Positions 18,257-28,155 of a DNA stretch of 64,000 nt are shown one piece after another; the stretch's first letter is position 1, and every line of letters starts with the position of its first letter. The notes beneath the pieces were generated by a model. That model did no database searches and was not told where the DNA came from. It saw nothing but the letters and a program-made list of their open reading frames with translations. The stretch spans positions 372,001 to 436,000 of the forward strand of contig OY781436.1 of assembly GCA_963676875.1 (NCBI GenBank), given 5' to 3'. Position numbers and translations under genes: made by a program. The stretch comes from UBA6244 sp963676875. Lineage in GTDB: Bacteria; Bacteroidota; Bacteroidia; Bacteroidales; F082.

Positions 18257-21200
18257 ATGAAGAGAATAAAAAACTGGTTGTATAATCTAAGAATCAAGTC
18301 GAAACTGATGGTGATTCTGGCCATCACGGTCGTCAACTTTGTTATCTACTACGCGTTTTCCACATTTTTGCTTAACACCACAAGTGTTTACACCTCATTG
18401 ATCGACGCCGAACGACTTCATACCCAATTCTTTGAAACCGGACTGGCCTCCTTTCACAAATACCTGTACAACGGCGACACCAACGAATTAAACCACAGCA
18501 TCTCCAATATCGAAAAAGCCAACCGACTGGCTTCGTTGATGGTAGATATCGACAGCATCGTGAATCATGCCACCGCTTCCGAAATGGAGGAAATATTTTG
18601 GGACTACTACCACGAACCCCTCCACAACGACCGAAAGGCCGTCAATCTTTTCGCCAACCGAACCCGCTTGTTTGTAAAATTCGATTTCAAAATATTGGTA
18701 GAAACCTTTGCCATTGCGGCAGAAGGGGCACATACCGGCAACAACGTGGTGCAACTGATAAAACAATACGAAGAAACGCCGTCCGAAGAAACACTGAAAA
18801 AGATAAACGATGAATCGGAAACCATTCGGGCGTTTTACGTGGCTTTCTCGGATAAAATCAATGAAGCCACCACCTTTGGCATGAACCTTCAGTTCTGGAG
18901 TAGTCTGTTGATGATTTTATTGGTCATTCTGATTACTGTTTACGCCATCAACATGCTATCGAAATATCTCCACAAGCAGCTGAAATCGTTGGTGGATGAG
19001 TCGCAAAAACTGGCCAAAGGAGATCTGAATACCCAAATCCGGAAACCCTCCAACGATGAAATAGGCTGGCTTTTCGATGCCTTTGGAGAAATTATCGACA
19101 ACATGAAACAGATGGTGAACTACGCGAGCCAAATTGCCAAAGGTAATTATCAAAGCCAGATTACACCCCGTTCGGAAAGCGACGAACTGGCAGTGGCACT
19201 GAACACCATGGCCGCCAGCCTGCAAAAAAACAAGGTTAAAAACGACCGGGAAGCTTGGCAAACTTCGGGAGTAAACAGCCTGAACAAGGAAATAAGCGGC
19301 GACCTTTCTGCCAAAGATTTTGCACACAAAACCATGTCGTTTTTACTGAACTATCTGGATGCCCTTGGCGGGAATTTCTACACCTTATCGCACGAATCAT
19401 TTGAAATTCAGGAATCAACGGGCATGAACACGGCAAAAATTCCACAAGTAATTTCGGTGGGTTCGGGCATTATCGGTCAAGCGGCACTCGACAACAAAAT
19501 GATTCACCTCAAAAGTCTGGACGACAAAAACTATCATACCTACGCCTCCTCGGGCGAAATAATCCCCAAGGAATTACTCATTGTACCGTTACAATTTAAC
19601 GGAAAAATTCTGGGGATCATCGAACTCACCACCGCAAACACCTTTAACAATGAGCGCCTGGAGTTTATCAAAACGGTGAAGGAAATTATTGGCATCAGCT
19701 TGCATGTTACCCTGTCGCGCCAGCAACTCAAAGAATTGCTGGAAACCACCCAGGTACAAGCCGAAGAGTTGGAAGTACAGCAGGAAGAACTCCGTACCAC
19801 CAACGCCGAACTGGAAGAACAAACCCAACTTTTGCGCGAAAACGAACAGAAACTTCAAACCCAGCAGGAAGAACTCCGCGTTACCAACGAAGAACTGGAA
19901 GAACGTACACACGACCTGGAAGCACAACGCAATGAGGTAATAAAAAACAGCCAAGAACTCGAAAAGGCCAAGTTGGTGGTGGAACAAAAAGCCCGCGAAG
20001 TGGAAATTGCCAGCAAGTACAAATCGGTATTTCTGGCCAACATGTCGCACGAACTTCGTACTCCGCTCAACTCGTTGCTCATTTTGTCGAAAGACCTGAG
20101 TGATAACCGAGATAAAAACCTGACAAAGAGCCAGGTGGAATCGGCCAACATCATCAACAACAGCGGACATGAACTGCTCAACCTCATCAACGACATCCTC
20201 GACTTATCGAAAATTGAAGCCGGAAAAATGGTGGTCAATCCCGAATATATCACCCTGGAAGACCTCGTCGGCGATATCACCAACATGTTTAATCATGTAG
20301 CTCAACAGAAGGGGTTGTACTTCCGTACCCAGATCAGCGAAAAACCCGATTTTTCTTTGTTCAACGACCGACAAAAAATCGACCAGATACTCAAAAACCT
20401 GATTTCCAATGCGCTGAAATTCACCTCTGACGGTGGCGTTACCGTAAACTTCAGGTTGAGCGAAGAGCACAACGAAGTGCTCTGCATGGATGTGGTAGAT
20501 ACCGGCATCGGCATTCCCAAAGACAAACAAGACGAAATATTTGAAGCCTTCAAACAAGTGGATGGAAGCATCTCCAGAAATTTTGGAGGAACCGGACTCG
20601 GGCTTTCCATTTCTAGGGAGTTGGCCAAATTGCTCAATGGACGAATTTCACTCACCAGCGAACCAAATCAAGGATCAACCTTTACGGTTTGTATTCCGTT
20701 GAATTATGAAGAAGAAGCCACCGTTGAAGTAGATGAAAAAGATACCGCCGCTAGTCCGGAAGTACCGGAATTAGTCAAAGCAAATGTTAAGGAAAAAGTG
20801 AAACCGTTGGTCAAGCAAGAAGAAGAAATCATTTATGTTGAAGACGACCGAGAAAACATTCAGGAAGACGACAAAGTGATCCTCATTATCGAGGACGATT
20901 TGATACTGGCCGGCAGTTTGGTAAAACAATGTCAGGAATCCGGCTTTAAATGTATTGTCTCCGGAACGGGAGAAAATGGCTTGTACCTGACAGACAAATA
21001 CCACCCCGATGCCATTATTCTCGACATCATGCTCCCCGGAATGGATGGTTATCAGGTGCTTGAAATATTGAAAGAAAACCCCGAAACCCGCCACATTCCT
21101 GTTCAGATGATGTCGTCGCTCGACCCTGAATCCAGCAATTTCCAAAAATGGACCATCGGCTATCTGACCAAACCATTGCAGCAGGATGACATACTCAATG

Positions 21201-22048
21201 CATTGGAAAAAATAAGTCTGCACATCAACAAAAATGTAAAAGACCTTTTGGTTATCGAAGACGATGAAAACAACGGTATTTTAATTACCAAAATGCTTGG
21301 CGGAAAAGATGTTAACCTGAGTTTAACCGGTTCGGGAAAGGAAGCTCTGGAACTCATCAAAGAAAAATCTTTCGATTGTGTGGTGCTCGACCTGGGTTTG
21401 GTTGATATGTCGGGCATTGATTTGGTGAAAGAAATTAATAGTACCTGCAAAAACAACTTGCCCCCAATCATTGTCTATACCGCCCGCGATTTAACCAAAG
21501 AAGAAACCAAGGAGTTGCAACGATATACCAAATCCATCATTATTAAAGGAACCAAATCGGACGGCAGATTACTCGACGAAACAGCCCTGTTTTTGCACCG
21601 CGTGGTGGACGATATGTCGGAAAGCAAAAAGCAAATCATCAAAAAATTACACAACAAAGAGGCTGTATTTGAAAACAAAACCGTGTTGGTGGTTGACGAT
21701 GACATGCGCAATGTTTTTGCCCTGACCAAGATACTCGAAGACCGCCACCTGCAGGTGATAGAAGCCGAAAACGGAAGTGTGGCACTGAATAAATTGGCAG
21801 AAAACCAAAAAATAGACATCGTCCTGATGGACGTGATGATGCCCGTAATGGACGGACTTACCGCCATAGGAAAGATAAGAGAAAACGAAAAATACCGTAA
21901 CTTGCCGATAATTGTATTAACCGCAAAAGCCATGAAGGAAGACCGCGTAAAAGCTATTGAAGCCGGTGCAAACGACTACCTTTCCAAGCCTGTGGACACC
22001 GAAAAACTTTTGTCGCTCATGCGCGTATGGCTTTATAACAGCAAATAA
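18257..22048 (+). CDS. Membrane hybrid sensor kinase, helical sensor-HAMP-GAF-HisKA-HATPase-3xREC
   Basis: A 1,263-aa paralogue of the previous gene with a shorter, mostly helical periplasmic sensor. Transmembrane helices lie near 17-40 (LMVILAITVVNFVIYY) and 211-233 (SSLLMILLVILITVYAI). HAMP is at 235-285, GAF at about 350-475, and a coiled coil with repeated QQEELR.TN.ELEE motifs at about 485-590. HisKA has His598 (NMSHELRTPLNSL) and HATPase has GGTGLGLSISREL. Receivers are at about 873-990, 995-1110 and 1142-1263, the last two ending ILKG/IIKG and FLHR before the final DVVLMD-type receiver. Its stop directly abuts the start of the next kinase (22048/22049), so translation is probably coupled. 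Confidence 0.92.
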   Translation: MKRIKNWLYNLRIKSKLMVILAITVVNFVIYYAFSTFLLNTTSVYTSLIDAERLHTQFFETGLASFHKYLYNGDTNELNHSISNIEKANRLASLMVDIDSIVNHATASEMEEIFWDYYHEPLHNDRKAVNLFANRTRLFVKFDFKILVETFAIAAEGAHTGNNVVQLIKQYEETPSEETLKKINDESETIRAFYVAFSDKINEATTFGMNLQFWSSLLMILLVILITVYAINMLSKYLHKQLKSLVDESQKLAKGDLNTQIRKPSNDEIGWLFDAFGEIIDNMKQMVNYASQIAKGNYQSQITPRSESDELAVALNTMAASLQKNKVKNDREAWQTSGVNSLNKEISGDLSAKDFAHKTMSFLLNYLDALGGNFYTLSHESFEIQESTGMNTAKIPQVISVGSGIIGQAALDNKMIHLKSLDDKNYHTYASSGEIIPKELLIVPLQFNGKILGIIELTTANTFNNERLEFIKTVKEIIGISLHVTLSRQQLKELLETTQVQAEELEVQQEELRTTNAELEEQTQLLRENEQKLQTQQEELRVTNEELEERTHDLEAQRNEVIKNSQELEKAKLVVEQKAREVEIASKYKSVFLANMSHELRTPLNSLLILSKDLSDNRDKNLTKSQVESANIINNSGHELLNLINDILDLSKIEAGKMVVNPEYITLEDLVGDITNMFNHVAQQKGLYFRTQISEKPDFSLFNDRQKIDQILKNLISNALKFTSDGGVTVNFRLSEEHNEVLCMDVVDTGIGIPKDKQDEIFEAFKQVDGSISRNFGGTGLGLSISRELAKLLNGRISLTSEPNQGSTFTVCIPLNYEEEATVEVDEKDTAASPEVPELVKANVKEKVKPLVKQEEEIIYVEDDRENIQEDDKVILIIEDDLILAGSLVKQCQESGFKCIVSGTGENGLYLTDKYHPDAIILDIMLPGMDGYQVLEILKENPETRHIPVQMMSSLDPESSNFQKWTIGYLTKPLQQDDILNALEKISLHINKNVKDLLVIEDDENNGILITKMLGGKDVNLSLTGSGKEALELIKEKSFDCVVLDLGLVDMSGIDLVKEINSTCKNNLPPIIVYTARDLTKEETKELQRYTKSIIIKGTKSDGRLLDETALFLHRVVDDMSESKKQIIKKLHNKEAVFENKTVLVVDDDMRNVFALTKILEDRHLQVIEAENGSVALNKLAENQKIDIVLMDVMMPVMDGLTAIGKIRENEKYRNLPIIVLTAKAMKEDRVKAIEAGANDYLSKPVDTEKLLSLMRVWLYNSK

Positions 22049-23638
22049 ATGACAGAAAAGCCCAAAATATTAATCGTTGACGACAAGCTGGCCAACCTGA
22101 TTGCCCTCGAAAAGGTATTGCAGGAGCTTGACGTAGAATTCGTGCGGGCACTTTCGGGCAATGAGGCACTGAAACTTAGTCTGCATCACGAGTTTGCCCT
22201 GGCCATCATCGATGTGCAAATGCCTCAAATGGATGGTTATGAAACCGTTGAATTACTTCGGAGTGCCAAACGAACACGGTATATGCCGGTAATTTTTGTT
22301 TCGGCCATTTATTCCGACGAGTTTTATGTAAAAAAAGGAATCGATGCGGGAGCGGTGGATTTTATCACCAAACCCATCAAATCGATTATGCTCATTGGCA
22401 AAGTTAGGGTGTTTATCGAACTTTACAACCAGCAAACCCTGCTCAAACAGCTGCTGAGAGAAAAGGAGGCCACCACACTCGAGCTCATGAAAGCCAAGGA
22501 AAAAGCCGAATATGCCACCTATTCCAAGTCTATCTTTCTGGCCAACATGTCGCACGAAATCAGAACCCCACTCAATGGCATCATCGGCATGAGCGAAATT
22601 TTGTCCACCACCCCCCTGAGCGAGGAACAACAGGATTACCTCAACTCCATCAAGCTCTCGGGAGAGGATTTGCTCATCATCATCAACGACATACTGGATT
22701 TTTCTAAAATTGAAGCCGGACAGCTGCAAATGGAAAAACTTCCGTTTTCGCTCATGGAACAGATGGAAAATGTGTTCAAAATGCTCCGCATCAAAGCAGA
22801 TGAAAAGGGAATTGGTCTTCATTTGAAAGTGGACGACGATGTTCCTGCCTACATCATCTCCGATCCGCTGCGACTCAAACAAGTGTTGATCAACTTGCTC
22901 AACAATGCGCTGAAATTCACCGAAAAAGGCAGTGTAAGTCTTTTTGTGTCGAAGGTAAGCCAAAACGGTAACCAAACCGTCATCAAATTCAATATTGTTG
23001 ACACCGGAATCGGCATCAGCGAATACGATCAGGGAAAAATGTTTCAGGAATTTACACAAGCCGATAGTTCCACCACCCGCAAACACGGAGGTACGGGATT
23101 GGGATTGACCATCTCCAAAAAACTGGCAGAGCTCATGGGCGGCGAAATTGGGTTGGAAAGTCAACTGCATGTGGGGTCGTCGTTTTGGTTTACCATTTCA
23201 ACGGAAGTGGGCGAAGCGCCCGTTGTGGCCCACGAAACCGACATCCGCATCAACCTGCCAAAACATCTCAAAATATTGCTTGCCGAAGACAACATCATCA
23301 ACCAAAAGGTAAGCTCCATCATGATCAAGCAGTTGGGCTTTAACTGCGACATTGCCGAAAATGGAGAAGTCGCACTCGATCTGCATGAGAAAAACCATTA
23401 CGACATCATTTTCATGGACATACTCATGCCGGTAATGGACGGACTGGAAGCTACCCAACAAATACGAAAAAACGAAAGCGAACAACAAACGGAGGAAGCC
23501 ACCACCATCATCGCCCTAACTGCCAATGCGTTTAAGGAAGATATCGACAACTACCTCAACAGCGGCATGAATTATTACCTGAGTAAGCCCTTGCGCAAGA
23601 AGGATGTGCTGGACGTTTTCAGGCAGATATACAAATAA
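22049..23638 (+). CDS. Soluble hybrid histidine kinase (REC-HisKA-HATPase-REC)
   Basis: A 529-aa protein built like the first kinase of the cluster but with one C-terminal receiver. The N-terminal receiver has LAIIDVQMPQMDGYE and FITKPIKS. HisKA has His169 in NMSHEIRTPLNGIIGM. HATPase has DTGIGISEYDQ and GGTGLGLTISKKL. The C-terminal receiver (about 405-529) has IIFMDILMPVMDG and YYLSKPLRKKDV. It lacks membrane segments and probably acts in a phosphorelay with the two membrane kinases. There is no gap to the preceding gene and only 12 bp to cheR. Confidence 0.92.
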   Translation: MTEKPKILIVDDKLANLIALEKVLQELDVEFVRALSGNEALKLSLHHEFALAIIDVQMPQMDGYETVELLRSAKRTRYMPVIFVSAIYSDEFYVKKGIDAGAVDFITKPIKSIMLIGKVRVFIELYNQQTLLKQLLREKEATTLELMKAKEKAEYATYSKSIFLANMSHEIRTPLNGIIGMSEILSTTPLSEEQQDYLNSIKLSGEDLLIIINDILDFSKIEAGQLQMEKLPFSLMEQMENVFKMLRIKADEKGIGLHLKVDDDVPAYIISDPLRLKQVLINLLNNALKFTEKGSVSLFVSKVSQNGNQTVIKFNIVDTGIGISEYDQGKMFQEFTQADSSTTRKHGGTGLGLTISKKLAELMGGEIGLESQLHVGSSFWFTISTEVGEAPVVAHETDIRINLPKHLKILLAEDNIINQKVSSIMIKQLGFNCDIAENGEVALDLHEKNHYDIIFMDILMPVMDGLEATQQIRKNESEQQTEEATTIIALTANAFKEDIDNYLNSGMNYYLSKPLRKKDVLDVFRQIYK

Positions 23639-23650
23639 CGATACCACGGA

Positions 23651-24493
23651 ATGAACCACGATACCGACGATAATAAACACACCACCAACATTGAAATCGA
23701 TTTGATACTGGAAGCCATTTATCAAAAATATGGCTACGATTTCAGAAACTACAGCAAGGCCCATGTAAAACGAAGGCTGCTCAACCGTCTGGTGGCTTCC
23801 AAACTCAAAAGCATTTCCGAAATGCAGCACAGGGTGCTTCATGAGCCGGGCTTCTTTGAACAGATTCTTCGCGACCTTTCTATCAATGTAACGGAGATGT
23901 TTCGCGATCCGGGATTTTATCTGGCACTGCGCAGTGAGGTAATCCCCTTGCTCAAAACCTATCCTTACCTAAAAGTATGGCATGCAGGATGTTCCACGGG
24001 TGAAGAGGTGTATTCCTTTGCCATACTATTGAAGGAAGAAGGGCTTTACGACCGGGTTCAGATATATGCTACCGACTTCAATACCAACGTGTTGGACATA
24101 GCCAAGAAGGGGATTTATCCCATCAACCGCATCAAGGACTTTACGGCCAACTACCAGCAGGCAGGTGGAAAACAGTCATTTTCCGACTATTACATGGCCG
24201 ATTACAATTCGGTAATTTTCGATCAATCGCTCAAAAAAAATGTGGTGTTTGCCGAACATAACCTGGTTACCGACAGCGTATTTGCCGAAGTGAATGTGAT
24301 TATATGTCGCAACGTGCTTATTTACTTTAACAGAGACCTTCAGAATAAGGTGTTTAATTTGTTTGCCGACAGCCTCATCAACGGTGGATTTTTGTGCTTG
24401 GGCTCCAAGGAAACCCTGCAATTCTCTACACAGGCTGATGCTTTTGAAACGGTTAATAAGCACGAAAAGCTGTATAAAAAGCGAATTATTTAA
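23651..24493 (+). CDS. cheR: CheR-type protein-glutamate methyltransferase
   Basis: A 280-aa CheR. It has the N-terminal helical domain (FRNYSKAHVKRRLLNRLV), the S-adenosylmethionine motif WHAGCSTGEEVYSFA, ATDFNTNVLDIAKKGIYP, and NVIICRNVLIYFNRDLQ near the C-terminus. CheR normally methylates glutamates of chemoreceptors. No chemoreceptor, CheA or CheW is in view, so here the target may be the helical or coiled-coil part of the neighbouring kinases; that is an inference. No TPR or other extra domain is present. Confidence 0.92.
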   Translation: MNHDTDDNKHTTNIEIDLILEAIYQKYGYDFRNYSKAHVKRRLLNRLVASKLKSISEMQHRVLHEPGFFEQILRDLSINVTEMFRDPGFYLALRSEVIPLLKTYPYLKVWHAGCSTGEEVYSFAILLKEEGLYDRVQIYATDFNTNVLDIAKKGIYPINRIKDFTANYQQAGGKQSFSDYYMADYNSVIFDQSLKKNVVFAEHNLVTDSVFAEVNVIICRNVLIYFNRDLQNKVFNLFADSLINGGFLCLGSKETLQFSTQADAFETVNKHEKLYKKRII

Positions 24494-24528
24494 TAACGAT
24501 ACTCTATCCTCACACATAAAAATTTTCA

Positions 24529-25107
24529 ATGAAGTATAAAGCAATTGTCATCGGATCTTCAACAGGAGGTTTTTACGCCCTAAAGCGCATTATCACGGCC
24601 CTTCCCGAAGGTTTTACTTTGCCCATACTCATTGTACAGCACATCAGTTCCAACTCCGACAATTTCATGGCCAAATACCTAAATAATCTTTCAAACGTAA
24701 GGGTTAAGGAAGCCGACGAAAAGGAGAAAATACTGCCCTCCACCGTGTATATCGCCCCACCTAACTATCACATGTTGATGGAGGAGGATTTTACCATCAG
24801 CCTCTCCACCGAGCAAAAACGCAACTATGCCCGTCCGTCGGTGGATGTGTTGTTCGAAACTGCCGCCCTGGCCTGTGGCGATCGGCTCATAGGCGTTGTG
24901 CTCACCGGTGCCAACAACGATGGCGCCAAAGGACTGCTGGCCATTAAAACAGCCGGAGGACTCACCATGGTTCAAAATCCCGATGAATCTGAAGCCTACC
25001 TTATGCCTCAGTCAGCCATCGACGTGGCAGCTCCTCACTTTGTACTTTCCCTTGACGAGATAACCAACAAACTAGTGGAGTTGGATAAGGAAAATCGAAA
25101 TAGCTAA
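24529..25107 (+). CDS. cheB: Stand-alone CheB-type methylesterase
   Basis: A 192-aa protein consisting only of the CheB catalytic domain, without the usual N-terminal receiver. The catalytic Ser lies in GSSTGG (Ser11), His in VQHISSNSDNFMAKYL (His39), and Asp in LTGANNDGAKGL. Conserved YIAPPNYHML is present. It would remove methyl groups added by the CheR encoded 35 bp upstream. Without a receiver, its activity must be controlled in another way, perhaps by contact with one of the hybrid kinases. It is last in the signalling operon; repetitive spacer follows. Confidence 0.92.
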   Translation: MKYKAIVIGSSTGGFYALKRIITALPEGFTLPILIVQHISSNSDNFMAKYLNNLSNVRVKEADEKEKILPSTVYIAPPNYHMLMEEDFTISLSTEQKRNYARPSVDVLFETAALACGDRLIGVVLTGANNDGAKGLLAIKTAGGLTMVQNPDESEAYLMPQSAIDVAAPHFVLSLDEITNKLVELDKENRNS

Positions 25108-25153
25108 TGACGGCAGAAGTCGGGCTCCGCGTTCGCTGTAACAAATGTTAATC

Positions 25154-25395
25154 TGCGAAAAAATGCACCACAGAGACACGGAGAACACAGAGAAAAGCAC
25201 GAAGAAAGGCGATTGGCTGTCAATTCACCGATCACTGTCACTTTCGTCACCTTGTCACCTTGTCCCTCTGTCCCTCTGTCCCTTGTCCCTTGTCCCCTCT
25301 GCGTCCTCAGCGCCTCCGCGGTGAATATAAACTCGCAAAAAATGCACCACAGAGACACGGAGACCACAGAGAAAAGCACGTAGAAAGGCGATTGG
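25154..25395. repeat. Two copies of a ~60-bp ACAGAGACACGGAGA repeat
   Basis: The segments 25154-25216 and 25334-25395 share GCACCACAGAGACACGGAGA, ACAGAGAAAAGCACG and GAAAGGCGATTGG with few differences. Between them runs a CACCGATCACTGTCACTTTC segment followed by TTGTCCCTCTGTCCC-type repeats. The whole block has no coding signal. Similar CACAGAGACACAGAG spacers are familiar from many unrelated bacterial genomes. Confidence 0.8.
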
Positions 25396-25490
25396 TGGTT
25401 GGCTTTTGGCTTTTGGCAGTTTGAGGTTTGAGGTTGCCTGAATAGCGTTGACTTTTATTAGGTTAGATAATGTTGATGTTGACTTAGCTG

Positions 25491-25549
25491 CAAGCGTCCA
25501 CGATTGAAGTTTGATCTTCTCCCCCGCTTCAAGCGTCCACGATTGAAGT
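25491..25549. repeat. Direct repeat CAAGCGTCCACGATTGAAG
   Basis: Two exact copies start at 25491 and 25530, 39 bp apart. The word CAAGCGTCC recurs inside the larger repeats at 38.35-38.70 kb. Nothing indicates a protein-binding role, and two copies are too few for an iteron array. Confidence 0.7.
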
Positions 25550-25758
25550 ATTTTAGCAAGAACGCCACCCCGAATCCTTCTGCTAACCTATGTTTGTATT
25601 TCGGCGACGAAGGAGGAGAAACGTGAGTTCAACAAAACCAAATCTCCTGAGCAAAAGCGCCTACACTCCGGTTGGTCATCAAGGCAGACATTCTTGCCGG
25701 GGAGATATCTCAGTCGTTCCTCCTAAGACATGACAAGCGGGGCTGTTGGTATTTGCGT

Positions 25759-25950
25759 TGGCTGTTGGCTCACCGATCACAGTCACTTCCGTCACTTTTA
25801 CCTTGTCCCTTTGTCCCTTTGTCCCTTTGTCCCTTTGTCCCTTTGTCCCTTGTCCCTCTGTCCCTTGTCCCTTGTCCCTCGTCACCTTGTCACCTTGTCC
25901 CTCTGTCCCTCTGTCCCTCTGTCCCTCTGTCCCTTGTCCCTTTGCCCCAC
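25759..25950. repeat. TTTGTCCC / CTGTCCC minisatellite
   Basis: After a second copy of the CACCGATCACAGTCACTTCC segment, 7-8 bp units of the types TTTGTCCC, CTTGTCCC and CTCTGTCCC repeat about twenty times. The same units occur in a shorter run at 25255-25302. Such tracts expand and contract by slippage. It lies directly upstream of the BatA-like gene, so its length could affect that promoter, but no promoter is recognisable. Confidence 0.85.
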
Positions 25951-26031
25951 AGCCTACCTTAAAAGAATTTACCTTTTAATAAGCACAAGTGACAACGAAT
26001 CCTTATTTTTGCCAACCTAATTTGCACGTGC

Positions 26032-28056
26032 ATGTATTTTCAACATCCTGAATTTCTGTTTGGACTCTTTGCTTTGCTCATCCCGGTGATCATTCACCTG
26101 TTCAATTTCAGACGGCATAAGAAAATCATGTTCAGTAATGTTGCGCTGCTCAGGCAAGTAACTCTGGAATCGAAAAAACAACGCAACCTGCTTCACCTCA
26201 TCGTGCTGGCCTTGCGGATGTTGGCCATTTTGCTGTTGGTAGTGGCTTTGGCCAAACCGGTGTTTCATGCTTCTGATGCAGAAAAAGCGCAGCAGGATGG
26301 CGAAAAAGTAATTTATATCGACAACTCCTTCAGCATGATATCCGAAGGCAATCGCGGAAGATTGTTCAACAATGCCATTCACGACGCCCAACAACTGGTG
26401 ACAGCAGCGCAGCAAGACCAACGTTTTATTATTCGTGACAACGAGTCGCAGGGACATGCACTAAAAAGCCTGAACCGTGATGAATCACTTCTTAAACTCA
26501 GCCAGATTCAAATATCACCTTCCACGCTTTTGCTTTCCAACATGATGATGCCTTTAACCCATGATAAAGAAGGGTTGAAACAAGTCATGATTTTTTCTGA
26601 TTTTCAGAAAAACACCTCCGATTTATTAAAACTTCCTGCCGACAGCAACCTCATCTACTACTTTTCCCAACTGCAAAGCACTCGTTATAACAACCTTAGC
26701 GTTGACAGCATTTGGTTTACCGACCCCTTACTTATTCCCGGAAGAAGCAGTACCTGTCGCGTCCGTATTACGAACATGGCCAATACCAACTACGAAAAAG
26801 TACCCGTTATGCTGACCATCAATGGACAGCAAAAAGCCGTAGCCGGGGTTGACCTTCCTGCCCACAACTCCATCGACATCAGCATGAGTTATACCCCTGA
26901 GAAGGCAGGCTGGCAATACGGTCAGGTAAAAATAGAAGACTATCCGGTAACCTTCGACGACGAACTTTATTTTACCATACACGTAGTTCCACATATCAGC
27001 ATTTTGGCCATAAGCGACAACGGAACCTCACCCATGCTCGCCAATTTATTCACCAGCGACAGTCTTTTTTCCTTCTACCAACAATCAGCACGTGCCATCA
27101 ACTACAACCAAATTAACCAATTCAACCTGATTATACTGAACAGTTTATCAGAAATTACCACCGGACTTCAGGAGCAACTCATCCTCTACCTGAAACAAGG
27201 CGGACATGTGTTGCTTGTATCGGCCAACAATCGTTCTGAGGAGACTTTGCTTCGTGAAACAGGAAGCGGAACCATCACCTTGGTGGACACAGCCTCCACA
27301 AGGGTCTCCGGAATCAAACTAAGTCATCCGCTATTCAAAAACAGCATTTCCAAAATCCCCGACAATGCCGATTTGCCCCTTGTCCGTCAACATACCCGGT
27401 ACATGTTTCCAGCCAATTCAGGTGTTGAATCGTTGGTAACGCTTCTCAATGGCGATGATTTGCTGGCACGTAAAAAGGTGGGTTTGGGTCAGTTATACCT
27501 GTTGTCCTCCGGCTTGGACAAATCACAGGGAAACTTATCCACAAACCTTTTATACGTCCCTACGATGGCAGGTTTGGCCACCCTTTCGGGTAGACAAAAG
27601 CCACCTTATTACGTGATTGGAGACGACGACCAAATGCGTGTAAAAATAGACGGAACCCTGCAAGGAGAAAAGCCTGTTACCCTCCTGCACGTGGGCGATG
27701 AAACCACGTTTATTCCCGAGCAGCAAATTATGAATAATGAACTCCGACTTTCCATGCATGGCAATATAAACGCTTCGGGATACTACAACCTGATGCTTCA
27801 GGACAGCTTGCTTTCGGCCATGGCATTCAACTACAGCAGAAGCGAATCGGATCTGAGTTGTTACACATTACAGCAAATTGACAGCCTATGCCGAATGGCC
27901 AATCTACCCGATTACAGGATCGTGGAACTCACCGACACAGGTTTTCCGGAAGTTATCAACGCATTGCATAAAGATCGCCCCATATGGAAGCTATTTATTA
28001 TCTTCGCACTTTTAGCTTTGATGGCAGAAGGATTGTTGCTGAGGTGGAGAAAATAA
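26032..28056 (+). CDS. BatA-domain membrane protein
   Basis: A 674-aa protein. The first ~85 residues are the BatA-type double-helix anchor typical of Bacteroidota (FLFGLFALLIPVIIHLFNFR, HKKIMFSN, LVLALRMLAILLLVVALAKP). A long periplasmic part follows, with a von-Willebrand-like start (KVIYIDNSFSM) and a later segment resembling a glutamine-amidotransferase-like fold (FNLIILNSLSEITTGLQEQL, GGHVLLVSANN). A C-terminal helix (LFIIFALLALMAEGLLLRW) re-anchors it. Relatives occur with MoxR and BatB-D, which are not here. Its function is not established. ParC follows after a 99-bp gap. Confidence 0.82.
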   Translation: MYFQHPEFLFGLFALLIPVIIHLFNFRRHKKIMFSNVALLRQVTLESKKQRNLLHLIVLALRMLAILLLVVALAKPVFHASDAEKAQQDGEKVIYIDNSFSMISEGNRGRLFNNAIHDAQQLVTAAQQDQRFIIRDNESQGHALKSLNRDESLLKLSQIQISPSTLLLSNMMMPLTHDKEGLKQVMIFSDFQKNTSDLLKLPADSNLIYYFSQLQSTRYNNLSVDSIWFTDPLLIPGRSSTCRVRITNMANTNYEKVPVMLTINGQQKAVAGVDLPAHNSIDISMSYTPEKAGWQYGQVKIEDYPVTFDDELYFTIHVVPHISILAISDNGTSPMLANLFTSDSLFSFYQQSARAINYNQINQFNLIILNSLSEITTGLQEQLILYLKQGGHVLLVSANNRSEETLLRETGSGTITLVDTASTRVSGIKLSHPLFKNSISKIPDNADLPLVRQHTRYMFPANSGVESLVTLLNGDDLLARKKVGLGQLYLLSSGLDKSQGNLSTNLLYVPTMAGLATLSGRQKPPYYVIGDDDQMRVKIDGTLQGEKPVTLLHVGDETTFIPEQQIMNNELRLSMHGNINASGYYNLMLQDSLLSAMAFNYSRSESDLSCYTLQQIDSLCRMANLPDYRIVELTDTGFPEVINALHKDRPIWKLFIIFALLALMAEGLLLRWRK

Positions 28057-28155
28057 CCAGAACCACGGATGGATAGTGCATTTGCGCCACTTTATATCGC
28101 GCAAGCCATCGGGACAAAACCACTATATGTAGAATTGTAAAAGGACAAAAAGTCG

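Noticed and set aside
25154..25950. Possible CRISPR array
   Set aside because: Units are contiguous or irregularly spaced without unique spacers of constant length, and no cas gene is nearby.
25672..26020. ORFs encoding LVPLSLCPFVPLSL-type peptides
   Set aside because: They are translations of the GTCCCTTT minisatellite in several frames, not proteins.
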